From NCBI GenBank assembly GCA_963693305.1, contig OY855908.1:29088305-29152304 (forward strand): DNA of 64,000 bases, written 5' to 3'. Source of the DNA: Meandrina meandrites. Its lineage: Eukaryota; Cnidaria; Anthozoa; Scleractinia; Meandrinidae. The notes under the pieces were generated by a model, which saw only the letters and a list, made by a program, of their open reading frames with translations, made no database searches and was not told where the DNA came from. The translations under genes were made by a program, and so were the position numbers. Of the stretch, positions 50,195 to 63,717 are shown in pieces (position 1 is the first letter of the stretch; the number at the start of each line of letters is the position of its first letter).

Positions 50195-51967
50195 CTTTAC
50201 CGACTGTATCACTATGTGATGTGCTTTTCGAGACTGTCAGGTGCTTGTATCAGCACAACGGAGTTGTGATTGGTTTAAATCTGTTAGCTACGTAAGCAAT
50301 GTGTCATATCACCAGAGAATAAACGGGACATTAATAAATTTCGTAAAGAATATCTTCTTTCTGTGCATGTGAACAATAAGCATGTGATATTTTAAGAGAT
50401 ACATGTTCAAGCCTACTACAGCTGTTCAGAGTACGAAAAAATATCAAGGGTATTTAAAATAAAGTAATAAGAAAGGTCAAGGAATATTTTTTTTCGTCGT
50501 GCCATTGAAATCAAGTTTAACTTCTCTTTTTGTGGTCATCATTGAATTTTTATGCATATTTCGTATTCAATTTTCGTATTCAGGAGTCTAGGTATGGTTC
50601 TTTGCACCAGCTGGCTAATAGTTAAGCCAGAGGAGAAACTGAAGTTGTCTGCATGGTTTAGGCTGTCTACCAAGGGATAATAGGGGCCGGAATTGAAGAA
50701 AAGCTATTCTCATTAAATTCCCCACCAGTCGTTTTGAAACAGAGGCAAAGGGTAACTCGGGAAGATATGCGCGTACTTATGATCGAAAACTATGGCCGTA
50801 GAATGCCAAGTCAATGTCCACATCATATCCAAATTTGTAAACAATTAGGCACTCACCTGAATTAAGGCATGGTTCTAGTTTCTATGCGATGTCTTGGTCA
50901 TTTGTTATAGATCAGTTTTTTTTTGTTAAAAATCTTGGTTCTTTATGCATATTAAGATAGGAAATGAAACTTTTTGATGATTGGCTCGTTTTCAAGTGGT
51001 CACGTGATTGACCACGCCCTTAGTTTTAAGAATTTTGACCGTTTACATTACAGGATGTAAACGTAATAGAAATCTCTCGATTTTTCTCTCAAAACCTTTA
51101 CCTCACTTAGCCATATGTCGTTCTAATCGGGGATTCTTAAAAGTAGTTTTGGTTTCGCCGTTATTTTCAATCTTTTTTTAGTCCCAGTCCCTCTCCAAAG
51201 GAAAGACGTTGTAATTGAAACCAACGAAATAAATTTGGAAATCCCCGTTTAGTTTTCTAAACTTAGTAGTTTCGGCCATTCGTAGAAATCAACATAAGTC
51301 AAATATTACATCTGCAAAATCTCGTAAATTTGAATTCAAATTTATATCAACAATTGGGTGTGGTATGTCACGGGACCAAGCAGCAAAGTTCCAAAAACCA
51401 AAAAATGAAATATTGCGTACAAATACTTCACCCTATGCCAGTTTGTAAGCGATAGCCTGAATACATTTCAAATTAGACCACCCCCCTCCAAATTTAGCCG
51501 GACCCATGCCTTAATTCACTTGAGCAAGGCTAAAATCGGAGGTTCAGTGTCTCAAAAGCGTTTACTCTTTTTCTTGTACTCGTGTAACTTAAGCTCACTA
51601 GACCAGAACACAATAGGTAAAACAGAAAATATGGAAGCAAAGGAAGAAATACTTTGCTTTTGAACGGCCATGATTTCGGTGATGTTTCAGCAATCCACAA
51701 TTCTGAAAAGTACTGCTTCACCCTTTAACGTCATACCTATGTCAAGGGTGTGGGTAACTTGCCAAATTGTCTGCTTTTTATGTTACGCGCATCATTATAC
51801 ATACTTTCATGCTTGTCATAGTGGTTGGATAAAGATAGGTCCGCTAGGCGTACCTTAAGTTTACTTTTCCGTTTCATTGTATCATGTTTTTATAGCATGA
51901 AATTGCATGCTATCCTTTCTTTTAAATCGTAACGTCCGAGTTTCCCAGAGTCATTATTTGTAAGACC

Positions 51968-51999
51968 CTGAAGAAGAAAGGTATTCCCTTTCGAAATAT
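51968..51999 (+). other. Hammerhead-like core motif
   Basis: CTGAAGA, one extra base, the stem GAAAGG/CCTTTC with a 5-base loop, then GAAATATT. It has the same layout as the motifs at 54428 and 5663 (minus). Confidence 0.35.
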
Positions 52000-53076
52000 T
52001 GCCATTAAAATTATATTCCTTTACTGAAAAATCAGCCTTGCTGTGTTGGTTGACGTATTATTTACTTTTGATCACAATAGCCATAAAGTTAGAGTTTAGC
52101 GTTCACATAAGAGATAAAAAAAAGAGCATTGGATAAGTAGATTCCTGTTGCTTGGATCGAAGCCATTATACCACGCCAGACAAATAAAGCAGTAAAAAAA
52201 CAGTCGGCAAAAATAAAAAAGATATGGCAATATTTGGGTTATTCTTTATTTTTAGAGCCAATTAGAAGGAGAACTTAAAACAATCATGAAGTGTCGAAGG
52301 TCCGTTTCCCGCGCTTTTGGCTTTTCAAATTGTGATTGCCTATGATTCGTTGCTGCCGCTTATATGCCCAGCTGTGGTGACTGAGTGATTTTCCTTTGCA
52401 AAACTAAAATTAGTACTGATACTAGTTTCTTTTCGGAAGTTCACATTTGTAAGGGCGATGGTCAAGTTTGTGTCTTAAGTTTGTCGAAACACAATTTTAG
52501 CAAGTTGCGTCATGTTTCCTTGAAGCAGTTGCCAAATTGAGAGCAAAGTTCAGTCCTATTTCAACTCAGTTTCTAAGAAAACAGAACTTATTTGAATTGT
52601 TTTTCTACAGGACAAGCCAGTTCGGTGCAAGCAGAGCAGCACAGTACTTTACCCAGTGTCGTCGTCTTCCTCTCTAAGTCTTCGTTTCGTGCGTCTAAAA
52701 CATCAGCTCTGAAGGCTGCTTTTCAAATATTTAATTTTTTCCTATCCTTTTCTTTCTCATGCCTCCAGGAAGTGTTACTGTCACGTCATTTGCAATGTGT
52801 TGTGTTACGCTACTGTCACATCGCAAAAGAGTAAGGTCACGCTTGGTATCATACCTGAATTATACGTATAAGTATTAGTTCGTCGATTGTAATCTGTCTC
52901 AGTCTTAGCACAATCTTGACATTTTTCTTCTCTTCTTTTTACTTCTTCTCTTTTTAGTACATCTGGTATTTTTCTACCTTATAAATGCATACTTTTTTTG
53001 GGTTTTCCTTCGATTTGAGGTTAACTATTCGCTATCAAAGATACTACTGTTTTGAAATTTCGTGACGTCACGCTAC

Positions 53077-53196
53077 TATATTAAAACTAGAAATTGTTGT
53101 CACTGACTAGAAATTTGTAAAAAATGGACTTTTCTTCTCCAGTGAAAATTTAAAAAAAAGTTCTTGTCAGTGACAACAATTTCTAGTTTTAATATA
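53077..53196. repeat. Perfect 31-bp inverted repeat
   Basis: TATATTAAAACTAGAAATTG (53077 on) and CAATTTCTAGTTTTAATATA (to 53196) are the outer parts of perfect 31-bp arms around a loop of about 58 bp. It is probably a minimal MITE. Confidence 0.8.
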
Positions 53197-54427
53197 ATTC
53201 TGCCTGACTACCACTACGGTTTTTTTTTAACTCATTCGTCAAGCTACTAGCGGCTACTTTCGCGCTTTAGTTCCTTTTTTAATGTTTTTATTCACCAGGC
53301 GCAGTACAAGTTTCACTTCCGTGCTGCCTCCTCCTCCACTTCCAACTCGTTGAACCCGAGAAGTCATCACACCACTGCGAAACCTCTTGACAGACCTAAA
53401 GCGCCAAAACCGCCTGTCAAGTAATCCCGCTGACAGCCAGCCTAGTAACAAAGCACGTACTACCCTCCAGAGCGACCACGCTCTTAAAATCTAAAGCATT
53501 CCCACAGCATTGATAGTTTTACCGCCTTCGTTCCCCTATGAAGATCGTTTGGGAGAATTAGAAAATGTCGTAATTTGCGACGTGCCTTTTACTTTTACTT
53601 GAGAAACTCGCGTAATGTACATATAATTATAATTGCTGGCGTTACAAGAAAATAGCAATTTTTGTTTTCTCTCAAAAGAACAACTCGGCTTGTAAGAATG
53701 GACGAGTTCACCAACAAAAAAAAAAGATTGCAACGCAAGCGAAAAGAAATCAATTCTTAGGAACACTCGCTTTTGTCGTTGAGCTGAAATTTTGTCTAGT
53801 ATGACCGTAGCAAACCAAAAATCCATATCGCGAATGTGACTTATTGCAAGCGCAGGAAATGCCACGTTCTTTGTTCTGATTGGTTAGTGTACATACACGT
53901 GTTTCAGGAACCAATCATTGTAAATCTGGGCAAATACGAAACGAAAAATACTTTTCAGTTGGTAGTAGTTACCCGTATGTAAAGCGTTTAAGCAGCGACA
54001 AACCGGTATTTAAACGACTTGTAGAGAAAGAGGCAAGCAAAAACATGGAAAGTTGTACCCATTTTCTTTGTTATATGTTTATGAAGTAAAAGAAGTCGAT
54101 TAATCTCATCCGGTTAAATCAGTTAATAGTGAAACCAGCTGGATTAGGGAGCGGTTCCTTCCATGCTGAAAGCTAGGGAAGATCTGTCTGGATAAGGCAG
54201 TGAGGCTATAGAAAGATTCATTCAAGTTGCATCCTTGAGTGTAAAAAGAGGCATATTCCTGTACAAAAAGGTATATTTCATCAAACGCTTAGCACCTTCC
54301 CTCAACAGTGGACTGAAATCCAGCAGAGAACTTTGTCTAAAGTTCTCCTGAGTAAACTTTTTGTTTCGTCTCGTCACCCACAGTATTTAATTATATAAGA
54401 TCAAGCTTGTATGTTAATTTTGTTAGT

Positions 54428-54458
54428 CTGATGATGGTATAGCTTATACCGAAATATT
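54428..54458 (+). other. Hammerhead-like core motif
   Basis: CTGATGA, an extra T, the perfect stem GGTATA/TATACC with loop GCT, then GAAATATT. The conserved halves of a hammerhead core are present, but the extra base would need testing. Confidence 0.4.
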
Positions 54459-56019
54459 ACATTTTATTTTTCAAGATCGTCATTTGTTGTCTAAATTACT
54501 GGGCAAAATGAACATATTCGGGTTATCCTTCGTCCTTTAGTGTAAAATAGTTTTGTCAACTTCCAACTTGTCTGGGAAACCAGACAAAAACTCTTCAGAG
54601 CATGTTACCAACGATGCAACCGAATCAGGGGAGTGGTATTACTACTAGCCGCTTTATGTTATGGAATTCAGATTCGAGCGCTGCTCTTATAACATGTTAT
54701 AAGCCTGTCTTGCTTGGGGACAGACGCTAGTAATTCACTCTAATGGTGGTATAATTTGCTTGTTGTGTGCAAATGACTTCTATTATCTACAGCCTTTCAT
54801 ACTGTAAATACATGTATAAACCATGAATTTTCAATTTGACTTTTTATCATTGTTGTGTTATAGTCCGTTTTCACTTTTTACCTTTTATTACTTTAGCTTT
54901 TCACTATGTGATAACAGGTCATTAGGCTGGGGACGCATCGAGGGAAAGCAATAATTCCGGGGAAACTCGCTGACTGCGGGAAGTTCGCGGTCTTTTGCAG
55001 CAAACAAAGTCTTCGGAGATCAAAAGAACTGGGGACAGAACTTGGTTCCAACGTAGACTTTAATCTGTAGGCAAATAATACTTTGCAGTACAACTCTATT
55101 GAAGACCAACAAACATAACCAAAAAAGCATATTTACAATGATTGAACAAACATCTCTAAAACTCTATTGGATAGAACGAAATCTAAGCTTTGCAAAACAG
55201 TACGGGTAACAAAAGGCTAGTGCAGGTTACAGTTACACTTCAACGCTAGTAACAGTTATGATCTACGTTGGCTTTTCTTGTTTTCTATCTATTCTTTTTC
55301 TGTTTTTTATTTTTAATTCCCTCGCATTCCTCTGACCTAAGAACGACAAAAATCAAAGTACCTGAATCTAAACATGAAACCAACCGATCAAAAGAACCGT
55401 TGGCAAATTATGTCTCTTATCGTACTAAATTCTCGCGATTACTAAAAGTCACCTTAGAATGGCATTCTAATATTTCAGTGAAAAACTTTCGGACAATCTT
55501 CGGTCCTAAAACTTTAAACAATGACTTTTTTACACGATTTTTTGTACATTACGCTATTGGCCTTAATTAATTGAAAATGACGTAAAGGAACCACGTTACG
55601 TCGGAACCCTTCGCTATATGGACCGTAATGACCTCAACGATCATTGAACAAAACAACGGGCTTCGGACTGGAATCTCTCTAACAGTCCTTAAACTATATA
55701 TCTGGGTACGGACCGGAATTTCTCAGCGATCCTTTAACTCTTATCGTGGGCTCTCCTCGCCCTTCATCAAGCAGGACTAAAATGCTAGAAACACTAATAC
55801 TAACAGAAATTGGAATGCCATTTAAATTCTATAAGGTTAAACTAATTTGAAAGTAAAATCTCAACATGTTGTTGACAAAGACAAACTACGTGCACATCGG
55901 GTATTATTTATAGACGGTAATTTTTTGGCTCGTCGGGTGTAAATGTTTCTCAGATGACCTTTGAGCCATTACTTACTAAGCTAGATTAGTTACTTAGCTA
56001 CTAACTTCGTTACTTATGG
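54459..56019. other. Intergenic, no gene supported
   Basis: Repeat-derived and unique non-coding DNA. A possible SINE tail lies near 54630. No ATG-initiated ORF with a recognisable domain is present. Confidence 0.5.
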
Positions 56020-56413
56020 TCAGTCAGTGAGTCAGTCAGTCAGTCAGTCAGTCAGTCAGTCAGTCAGTCAGTCAGTCAGTCAGTCAGTCAGTCAGTCAGT
56101 CAGTCAGTCAGTCAGTCAGTGAGTCAGTCAGTCCGTCCGTCAGTGAGTCAGTCAGTGAGTCAGTCAGTGAGTCAGTCAGTGAGTCAGTCAGTCAGTGAGT
56201 CAGTCAGTCAGTGAGTGAGTCAGTCAGTCAGTCAGTCAGTCAGTCAGTCAGTCAGTCAGTCAGTCAGTCAGTCAGTCGGTCGGTCGGTCGGTCGGTCAGT
56301 CAGTCAGTCAGTCAAACAGTTAGTCAGTCAGTCAGTCAGTTGGTTCGTTAGTTAGATAGTTAGTTAGTTCGTTAGTAAATTACTTACTTACTTACTTACA
56401 TACTACTTACTTA
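56020..56413. repeat. (CAGT)n tetranucleotide array
   Basis: Nearly 400 bp of CAGT units with GAGT, CGGT and CCGT variants, grading into TTAG and TTAC four-base units at the right end. The variants are themselves locally tandem (for example five CGGT in a row near 56278). Confidence 0.95.
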
Positions 56414-56670
56414 CTGTTCTCTACTGCACTATACAAATTTACTCGAACAAGTATATACCACAATGGATCGCAATCTTAGAACGAGCAACACGCCACATCG
56501 CTTTTCATTACATACATTAAAAAAAAGAGAGATTGAATGGAATTCTATAAGAATAACTAAAGGAATCTAAAATAAAATCTAACAAACCCTATTGCCAAAT
56601 TGATGCGAACAGGTTTGTGACAGATTAATTAAAATAACTTGAAGAGGGACTAACGTGAGTACAGCGACGT

Positions 56671-56766
56671 AGCCTGGGTACCAATCGTCTTCTGTTCGAG
56701 ATCTTGAGCGAGAGGCGCGTGAAAGCTCGCGCTCCCAGAAGGAAAAAGGACTGGTACCTAGGCTAT
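56671..56766. repeat. Small hairpin MITE, TAGCCTGGGTACCA
   Basis: TAGCCTGGGTACCAATCG and ACTGGTACCTAGGCTA are inverted ends of a 96-bp repeat, with an inner palindrome around CGCGTGAAAGCTCGCG. Confidence 0.6.
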
Positions 56767-56959
56767 TAGCTGAGTCAGGTAAAGTTATCAACGATGGCTA
56801 GTACGAGAATATGAGCTGTTATTCTTAAGAAAGGATCACACTTCAGTAAGTGATGTGAATCGTTGGTTGTGATCGACCAAATTATTAAAAGATGCAATGA
56901 GTAAAGATCAGTGACATGTTACGTCACTAACAGGATTAAACCTGTTACTGGTATTCTTT

Positions 56960-59874
56960 CTACGATGACGGCCTCAGTTTCATTTCAGTGAATTTGAGTG
57001 AAAGAGTACCTCTGAAGTCGGCCCACATGGCTCCCTTAAAACCATTTTTGTCCCCCAGGTATTGTCCGTTTAGATTGGACGGGTGGCAGCTGTTGTACCA
57101 CCAGGCGCCTGTCCATCCTTCAGCACAGTTTCCATCACCATACCCGTCATTATCTCTGTCTTTTGTACTAAACTCCATATTATTATGCTCTGCTAACGAA
57201 TCTCCCGCTGTACCTGAATATGAACCCACTTCAAGTCGATACTGCGCCTGCTCATCACCGATTTTGAACTTGTCATATTTGGCGTACGCTTTACTTCCGC
57301 TCCAGTCCTCTAGCTCCACTCGTAGAGAGCTCGGTCTAGAGGCCGTCAGTCGGTGGATCTTGTCGTTTCCTAACCAGAACTCAGCAGTCAGCTGACCAAA
57401 GCCTGCTTTGTAGTCGTTCCATCCCCGAAAGAAGTCTACTGAACCATCCTGTCTTCGCTGAAAGACAGTCCAGCCGCCACCATCAGTGCGCATGTCACAG
57501 TAGACAGTAAAGTATCCTCTACCGTCTGGGTTGACAGTGTACAATCCACTCTGAGTATGGCCTGATTTTAACAGATGTGAACAATTTCGTCCTGAAATAA
57601 AACAGAAACCTCTCATGACATAAACCACTGAAATACGAAAATTGTTATTTGATGGTTTGTCTTCTTTCTCGCTATCCTGGAAGTTTGCGTGTGTGTTTCG
57701 CATTTTGATGTATATGACCAGTTATTCATTGTAATTTTGGGAAATTTTCCGCTATCAGCCATTTTTCAAACACATGCTTGAGAATACAAAGAAAGTAAAT
57801 TTCAAGGTTTTATTAATATCGATTTATTGGAACACGTCCAGATTTATCGATAAAGAAGGCGTTTGCAAATTCATGCAAAAATATTCAAATCAATGTGTAT
57901 TGCTTCCTCCACGAAAAATACAGATCAATTCTTAACCCAATGAAAACTAAACTGATTTTTTTAAATGTTAAATTGCTGTTGTGTTCCGTCAGTAGCTAAA
58001 AATGTTATTACATGAAAACATCCAATTATCGTGATCGCGATAACGAAAAACAAAAAAGCTTTCACGGCGTCGAAAGGTAAGTTAAATACAGATTTTGGCG
58101 TTATTTGGAAGTAATTTCATCAAGGCAGGCCAGTGTCTGAGTCTCGGTCCATTTATCATTATTATGCAAAAAGCATGGTTTGAAATATATTTGCGATATA
58201 TTCGAAATCAAACAAACACAATTTCTTTTGTATATTTGTTGTGTATAGTACACCATAGTTTCAGATATTCAGATAATCTTCAGGTTTTTTTTTACGTCAA
58301 ATCTGATTCGCGTAGAGTTCAAGTTTAGCTGATTTCGTGTTTTTCTGATTATCGTTGCCACGGAAATATACATTTTCTTTATAAAATTTATTATATCCAA
58401 CTTCAATCCAATTCCATTATCTGGCGCAAATTTCACATCGATCCGAGTCCGGAAATTCTGTTAAACGGCCAATTGAAAATGTTAGGCATGGCCCAAAAGA
58501 ACTGTATTTGAGACACCTTTACTAAGGCAAGGTGTTGTTGTTGTTGTTATGGCATCAAACAGGCTGGCAAATTGTTAAAGTTCAGTCACAACAAGTTACA
58601 TGATAACCTTAACCGTAAGACAGGTAAGATTTTACAAAATACCGACCTCTTAATTTTGCTCTAAATAGAACTGCTTTATTGTTCCGTCCGTCTCAACTGC
58701 CGCATAAATGTGATAGCCATCTTGACCAAACACCCGTCCTTTTAAAAGCTGATATCACCTGATCGCTTAAACTTGTATGAAAAAGTTTACAAGATTGGAG
58801 ATCTTCATAAAATTTGGGCAATCAACAAAGATGGACGACTTTCGTCGAAATCTGCATGGCATATTAAATTTTTCCGTGTTGTTGGTCGAGCGTTGTTAAT
58901 TTTAAAATCCCCACAATTTTCTGCCAGGAGAATGGCTTTGCTTTTGAACTTGCATTTATACAAAGAAAAATTTCCATCTACATGCAGGCTAGTTTTGGAG
59001 CGACTTCTATGCAGTTTAATAGCACAATCTTGATAGACGTATTCAATACGAAAACGTCTTCCTCCTTTATTCGACGGAATTTTTCTGTGACGAACCTAAC
59101 TGTGCAGCTACATATAACCGGGTGCAAGACGTCATGTGGTCGCTTGAAAGTTCATGATAGGAGTTAACCCCTGATCTGAGAGTCGCGAGAAAAACGATTG
59201 AGTCCCTTACTGTTGTAGATTGCTTTAGACTTGTGTTAAAGATAGGAATTAAGACATTTTGAAATTGTACCTCTCGTAAGATTGTTTTCGCAGTGAATTC
59301 CTTGATATTCCCCCTTGCAGTGACAGTGATAGGAGTTTACTTCATATTCAGGAACACAGTCGGCACCGTTCTTGCAAGGATTGCTTTCACATGGAGACTG
59401 AAAATAACGCACGAAAAGAGTTAGTGATAAGAACTACTTTCTTTGTATTTACTGTGAGGCTACAAATGATTCGAACTAAACTGAAAAAGTGTAAACTAAA
59501 ATCATTTTGTGTCTTACCCAAGGACTGTAATGATGGAAGGTAGCGTTGGCGTGAAATTTTTCAGTTGCTCTGTACTTGTCAGTGGCCAGCAACTCACACA
59601 GATAACGACCATTTGAGTCAGGATGCGCCGCCACGTTAATCGAATGACACTTTGGTTTACCAACACAAAGGAAGGTGCAGTCCAACTGATCTATCACCAT
59701 GGACCATGTTATATTCTTTTCCCATAAGTAGTGGAAGGGATTTCGCTTAAAGTTACCAAAAGAAAGGTCACCTGTTGGACTTCGATGAAGACTGGGAGTA
59801 CTTTTTTCCATAGCAAACGTCATCGTTGTGTGAACTGAAAGAAAGACAACGAGCAAAAGTGAAAGGTGTGCCAT
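56960..59874 (-). CDS. Secreted PAN-EGF-fibrinogen-domain protein
   Basis: Three exons: 59518-59874, 59271-59397 and 56960-57591, with GT/AG junctions closing at 1116 nt (371 aa). The start at 59874 is chosen because it opens a clean signal peptide (MAHLSLLLVVFLSVHTT); an upstream in-frame Met adds 29 residues without merit. A PAN/Apple-like module follows (about 36-117: FKRNPFHYLWEKNITW, DCTFLCVGKPKCHSINV). Exon 2 is one EGF module with six cysteines (SPCESNPCKNGADC to HCHCKGEYQGIHC). The last exon is a complete fibrinogen C-terminal domain (about 162-371) with CDMRTDGGGWTVFQRR, FWLGNDKIHRLT, the calcium-site stretch DRDNDGYG and CAEGWTGAWWYNSCHPSNLNG. It should be extracellular, possibly a lectin-like recognition or matrix protein; ficolin- or tenascin-like names would over-claim. 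Confidence 0.93.
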
Positions 59875-62800
59875 GGCGCGGAGCGTGCCAACCACGAATG
59901 GTGAAGTTTGAATAAAAACGAGAATAATAGGTAGCCTTTTAAAGTTATTTTCATGTTTCAATACTTGAATACGTTACTTATAATTATATCACAGGCGGCG
60001 CAAGCTCACGCTGAGAGGAGTTTTAATAATTGGAATACTAGTCGTTTGAATACGCCAATGTGACTCTCGCCTTGCAGGACTTCGGTAAATAGTTATTAAA
60101 TAAATCCGAATACGTTTTTTCTCATAAAAACTTTTACAACACAACACCTTCATGCTGGTTATCATGCAGGTTATTAAACATTCTCTCAGCTTGAGCTTAG
60201 GCGGCCTCTGTGATATGTTGATTTATATTGTTTTACTTAAAGGTAATTAAGACAATCATGTATGTAGATTACATCACGTGGAGCAACCAACGCAACTGGG
60301 GCGCTCAAGTGCTTCAGTCAAACTTATCTCCGTACTATAGAAAAGGTGAAACAATGTAAAAGTGACGGAGCTTCTCCGAAAGATCATCCATTGGTTTTTG
60401 TAAAAGCGTCGTGTTTCAATTCACATTTTAGGTGCGGTTTTTACAAGTTTGACGTCCATCGAAGAACATGTTGACGATCATGAATTTCCCTTTTCTAGTT
60501 AACTATTTATGACTTTCAATGGATCGACCAATGAGATATGTTGCATGATTCTGGAGGAGTGTTTGCAACAAGAACCAGCATATATAGAGACTATTACTCG
60601 TTTCATTAAAGGGAAAGAATTTAAAAGCACAAATATAACGATGGCAAACAAAGCTGAATTGTAATAACAAGTTAATCAAAAAGTAATAACAAATGAATAT
60701 TTAAAGTGGGTTTAAATGTTTAAATATATTAGATTAAAATCGTAATCATGCACCCAACCACTTAGCCTGCGGTGTTATGACATGTTTTCATTCTAACACA
60801 AATTCGTCTGCGTTAGGAACGTTATGTTTTGCATATTTTCTTCGCTTTCTTGGCTTAATTTTGGGCTATTCAGTGCACCTGCTACGAGATAGATCTATAT
60901 GTTTTTTCTCCTTTCTTAATTAAATGTTTGTGAATGCGTTTCGACAACGTTGCAATACCTGTTTGTTAAAAGCAAAAAGTTAGAACTTTTGAATAAAGTT
61001 TAAACACGAATAACAGTAATTCCTTAATTTATGTTCTAGACTTAATCTTACTCTTTCTTTTATGTCTGTGGAATATAATAGTTTGCAGATAATAAAATAG
61101 TCATTGGAAGTCCTGCAAAATTATCCGAAAAAATACTACCAATGACTCAGTTGGGTATAAGAATTATTCCAAGTACAATGTAACATGGTCTATTGTGATG
61201 GAAACACAAAGGAAAGTGAAGTTACACTTCAATTTTCTTTGCATTGGTGAACTCAAGTGTTATTCGATTTGGAAGTGAATTTACTGAGTTGCTAGGCAAC
61301 AGACTTATTCACTTCTTGCGCTAAAGTTTCGCGCCGCTATCAGAATCTATAGCAGGTGATTCCCTTCTTGGATAAATTACTCCTTTATTCACCGAGAACT
61401 AGAATGCAGGGGTGGTTGGGGAGTAATTAAACCAATGTTCCCAAATGCTTGAAGCCTCTAGCGAACTCAAAGAAAAACGTGTTAATAATTTATTTCAAAA
61501 GCGTTAACAACAGTGGCGCGGACGTTCATCCTTGCCATAAACATATTTAGTAAGTTAAGCTCCATTACCTACGCTCACAGTTTTTCCTTTCAGCAAGTCA
61601 ACTTCAACTTCAGCCGTCAGCAAAACTAAAATACTTCCATTGATGTTTTGGCAAAGATAAGCGGTTTTAGATTAAAAAAGCTGAGTTGCTAGGCAACAGG
61701 CAATTCCTTCTTGGGCCAAAGTTTCGCGCCAATATCAGAATATCAAAGGAAAGCCCTGCAATTTTTATATTCTTGGTCGAATAACTCTTTTATTTTTTCC
61801 TAAAAGTAGGAATTAATAGTGGTTGGAGAGTTATTGAACGGAAGTTCACAAACGCTGGAAGACTCTAAGGAACTCAGAGAAAAAGGCGTCAATAATTAAT
61901 TTCAAAATAATATTCCATGCACGTGAAGTAAGCTATTAACAGCAGCGGATGTTTAACCTTGCCATAAACAGCAAAGGAAACCGATTAATTTTACCCTCAG
62001 CAGCTCTAACTGTATCTATATTTATTACCAAAAGTAAAATGTGTGTAAAATGTATTTCATTTTGATAAAGATGGCCGGTTAAACAGGTGGAAGTTCAGAT
62101 AAACAATACATTAGAAATTTTAAATTTATACAATGAAGAAATAGGACTATTCACTCCATAACTACCTAAAATAAAAATGTTTAAATCTTGATAGTATGAT
62201 CACCGTCCCTCAGCGAGGAATAGTTTTGTCTCTCTTAAAAGTTACTGACAGTCTGGATCCAGGACTTTTCAAAAAGAGGGTGGCCGGTAGCAAATTAACT
62301 ATTTTGACCTCTGTGAATGTTCGAAGGGGACTAAAGGCTTTCAAAAAAGACATTGTGTGGTTAGCAATCGTGAATCATACGCCCCAGATAAAGAATAATA
62401 GTTCCTTGTGTTGGCCCGATAGAAATGTTTTTGCCACTAGGGATCACGTAACCAGCCGCAACCAATGTCTCTCTTCTCGGTTCAAAGACAAGGGAGAAAA
62501 AGAAGAGGAAGCCTGGGATAGAGGAGGGTTTCTTGCCGGTTTCAGTCGTTAATAATCGTGTTTGAAATTAGCGTCATGAGGCAGGGTACTTAATGAAGCT
62601 GAAAAATAACCCGTTAATGCAGGTTATTTCGGTTATTAAAACTCCCCTCAGCGTGCGCTTGGCCGCCTGTGTTTATACGTTGACTTATAATTTTTACTTA
62701 GTGGTAATTAAGACAATCAAGTATATAGATTACATCACGTGGAGCAACCAACGCAACTGGGGCGCTATCAAGTGTTTCAGTCAAACTTATCTTCGCATTA

Positions 62801-63717
62801 TAGAAAAGTTGAAAGAATTTAAAAGTTACGGCGCTTCTCCGAAAGATCATCCATTGGTTTATGTAAAAAACATTTTTTGCTTTTTACAAGTTTGACGTCC
62901 ATCGAGAAAGATGTTGACGATCATTTTCCTTTTCTAGTTAACTACTTATCACTTTCAATGGATCGACCAATGAGATATGTTGCATGATTCTGGAGAAGTG
63001 TTTGCAACCCATTGGAAGAAAACAGCATGCATCCAACACTTAGTTTGCGGTGTTATGAAATGTTTTCATTCAAAAACAAATTCGTCTCTGTTGGGAAAGT
63101 TACGTTTTTCAAATTTTCTTCGCTTTCTTGGCTTAAGTTTGGGTTATTCGGTGCACCTGCTACGAGATAGATCAATATATATTTTTCTCCTTTCTTAATT
63201 AAATGTTTGTGAATGCTTTTGGACAATGTTACAATACCTGTTTGTTAAAAGCAAAAAGTTAGAACTTTTGAATAAAGTTTAAACACGAATAACTTATGTA
63301 TGTGGAATAGAATAGTTTGCAGATAACAAAAATAATAGTCATCGGAAGTCCTGCAAAATTATCCGAAAAAATACACCAATGACTCAGTTGGATATAAGAA
63401 TTATTCCAAGTACAATATAACATGGTCTATGCGATGGGAAAAACACAAAGGATAGTGAAGTTACACTTCAATTTTCTTTGCGTTGGTGAACTCAAGTGTA
63501 AGTGTTATTCGATTTGGAGGTGAATTTACTGAGTTGCTAGGCAACAGATTTATTCACTTCTTGCGCTAAAGTTTCGCGCCACTATCAGTTCTTTTTTTCG
63601 TTGTTATATAAACATGTTAAAAGCCGCGTTTTAACTTGTATCCACATTAAAAGAATTTCTCTCGCACTGTAAATTGGATGTAAATGTCAAAAAAGTTGTG
63701 TAATTGTCCGCCTTTAA
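59875..63717. other. Non-coding DNA with local duplications
   Basis: I find no gene. A block at about 60155-61330 recurs at about 62610-63590 in the same orientation, sharing TAGATTACATCACGTGGAGC, CTTCTCCGAAAGATCATCCA and CAATGGATCGACCAATGAGA. A second pair matches 61285-61545 with 61680-61970. GTTGCTAGGCAAC occurs three times (61288, 61685, 63533), each followed within 40 bp by GTTTCGCGCC. Confidence 0.7.

Larger units (their letters stand above)
50195..54427. other. Intergenic, no gene supported
   Basis: The ORFs here are short and lack recognisable domains. Notable elements are the hammerhead-like motif at 51968 and the perfect hairpin at 53077, listed separately. Confidence 0.5.

Noticed and set aside
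55268..55570. 100-codon plus-strand ORF with a hydrophobic start resembling a signal peptide
   Set aside because: It begins with TTG, not ATG, shows no recognisable domain after the hydrophobic stretch, and has no exon partners.
56020..56340. Regular repeats that could suggest a CRISPR-like array
   Set aside because: The unit is four bases with no spacers; it is a eukaryotic microsatellite.
56988..57395. 135-codon plus-strand ORF
   Set aside because: It is the antisense shadow of the fibrinogen-domain exon.
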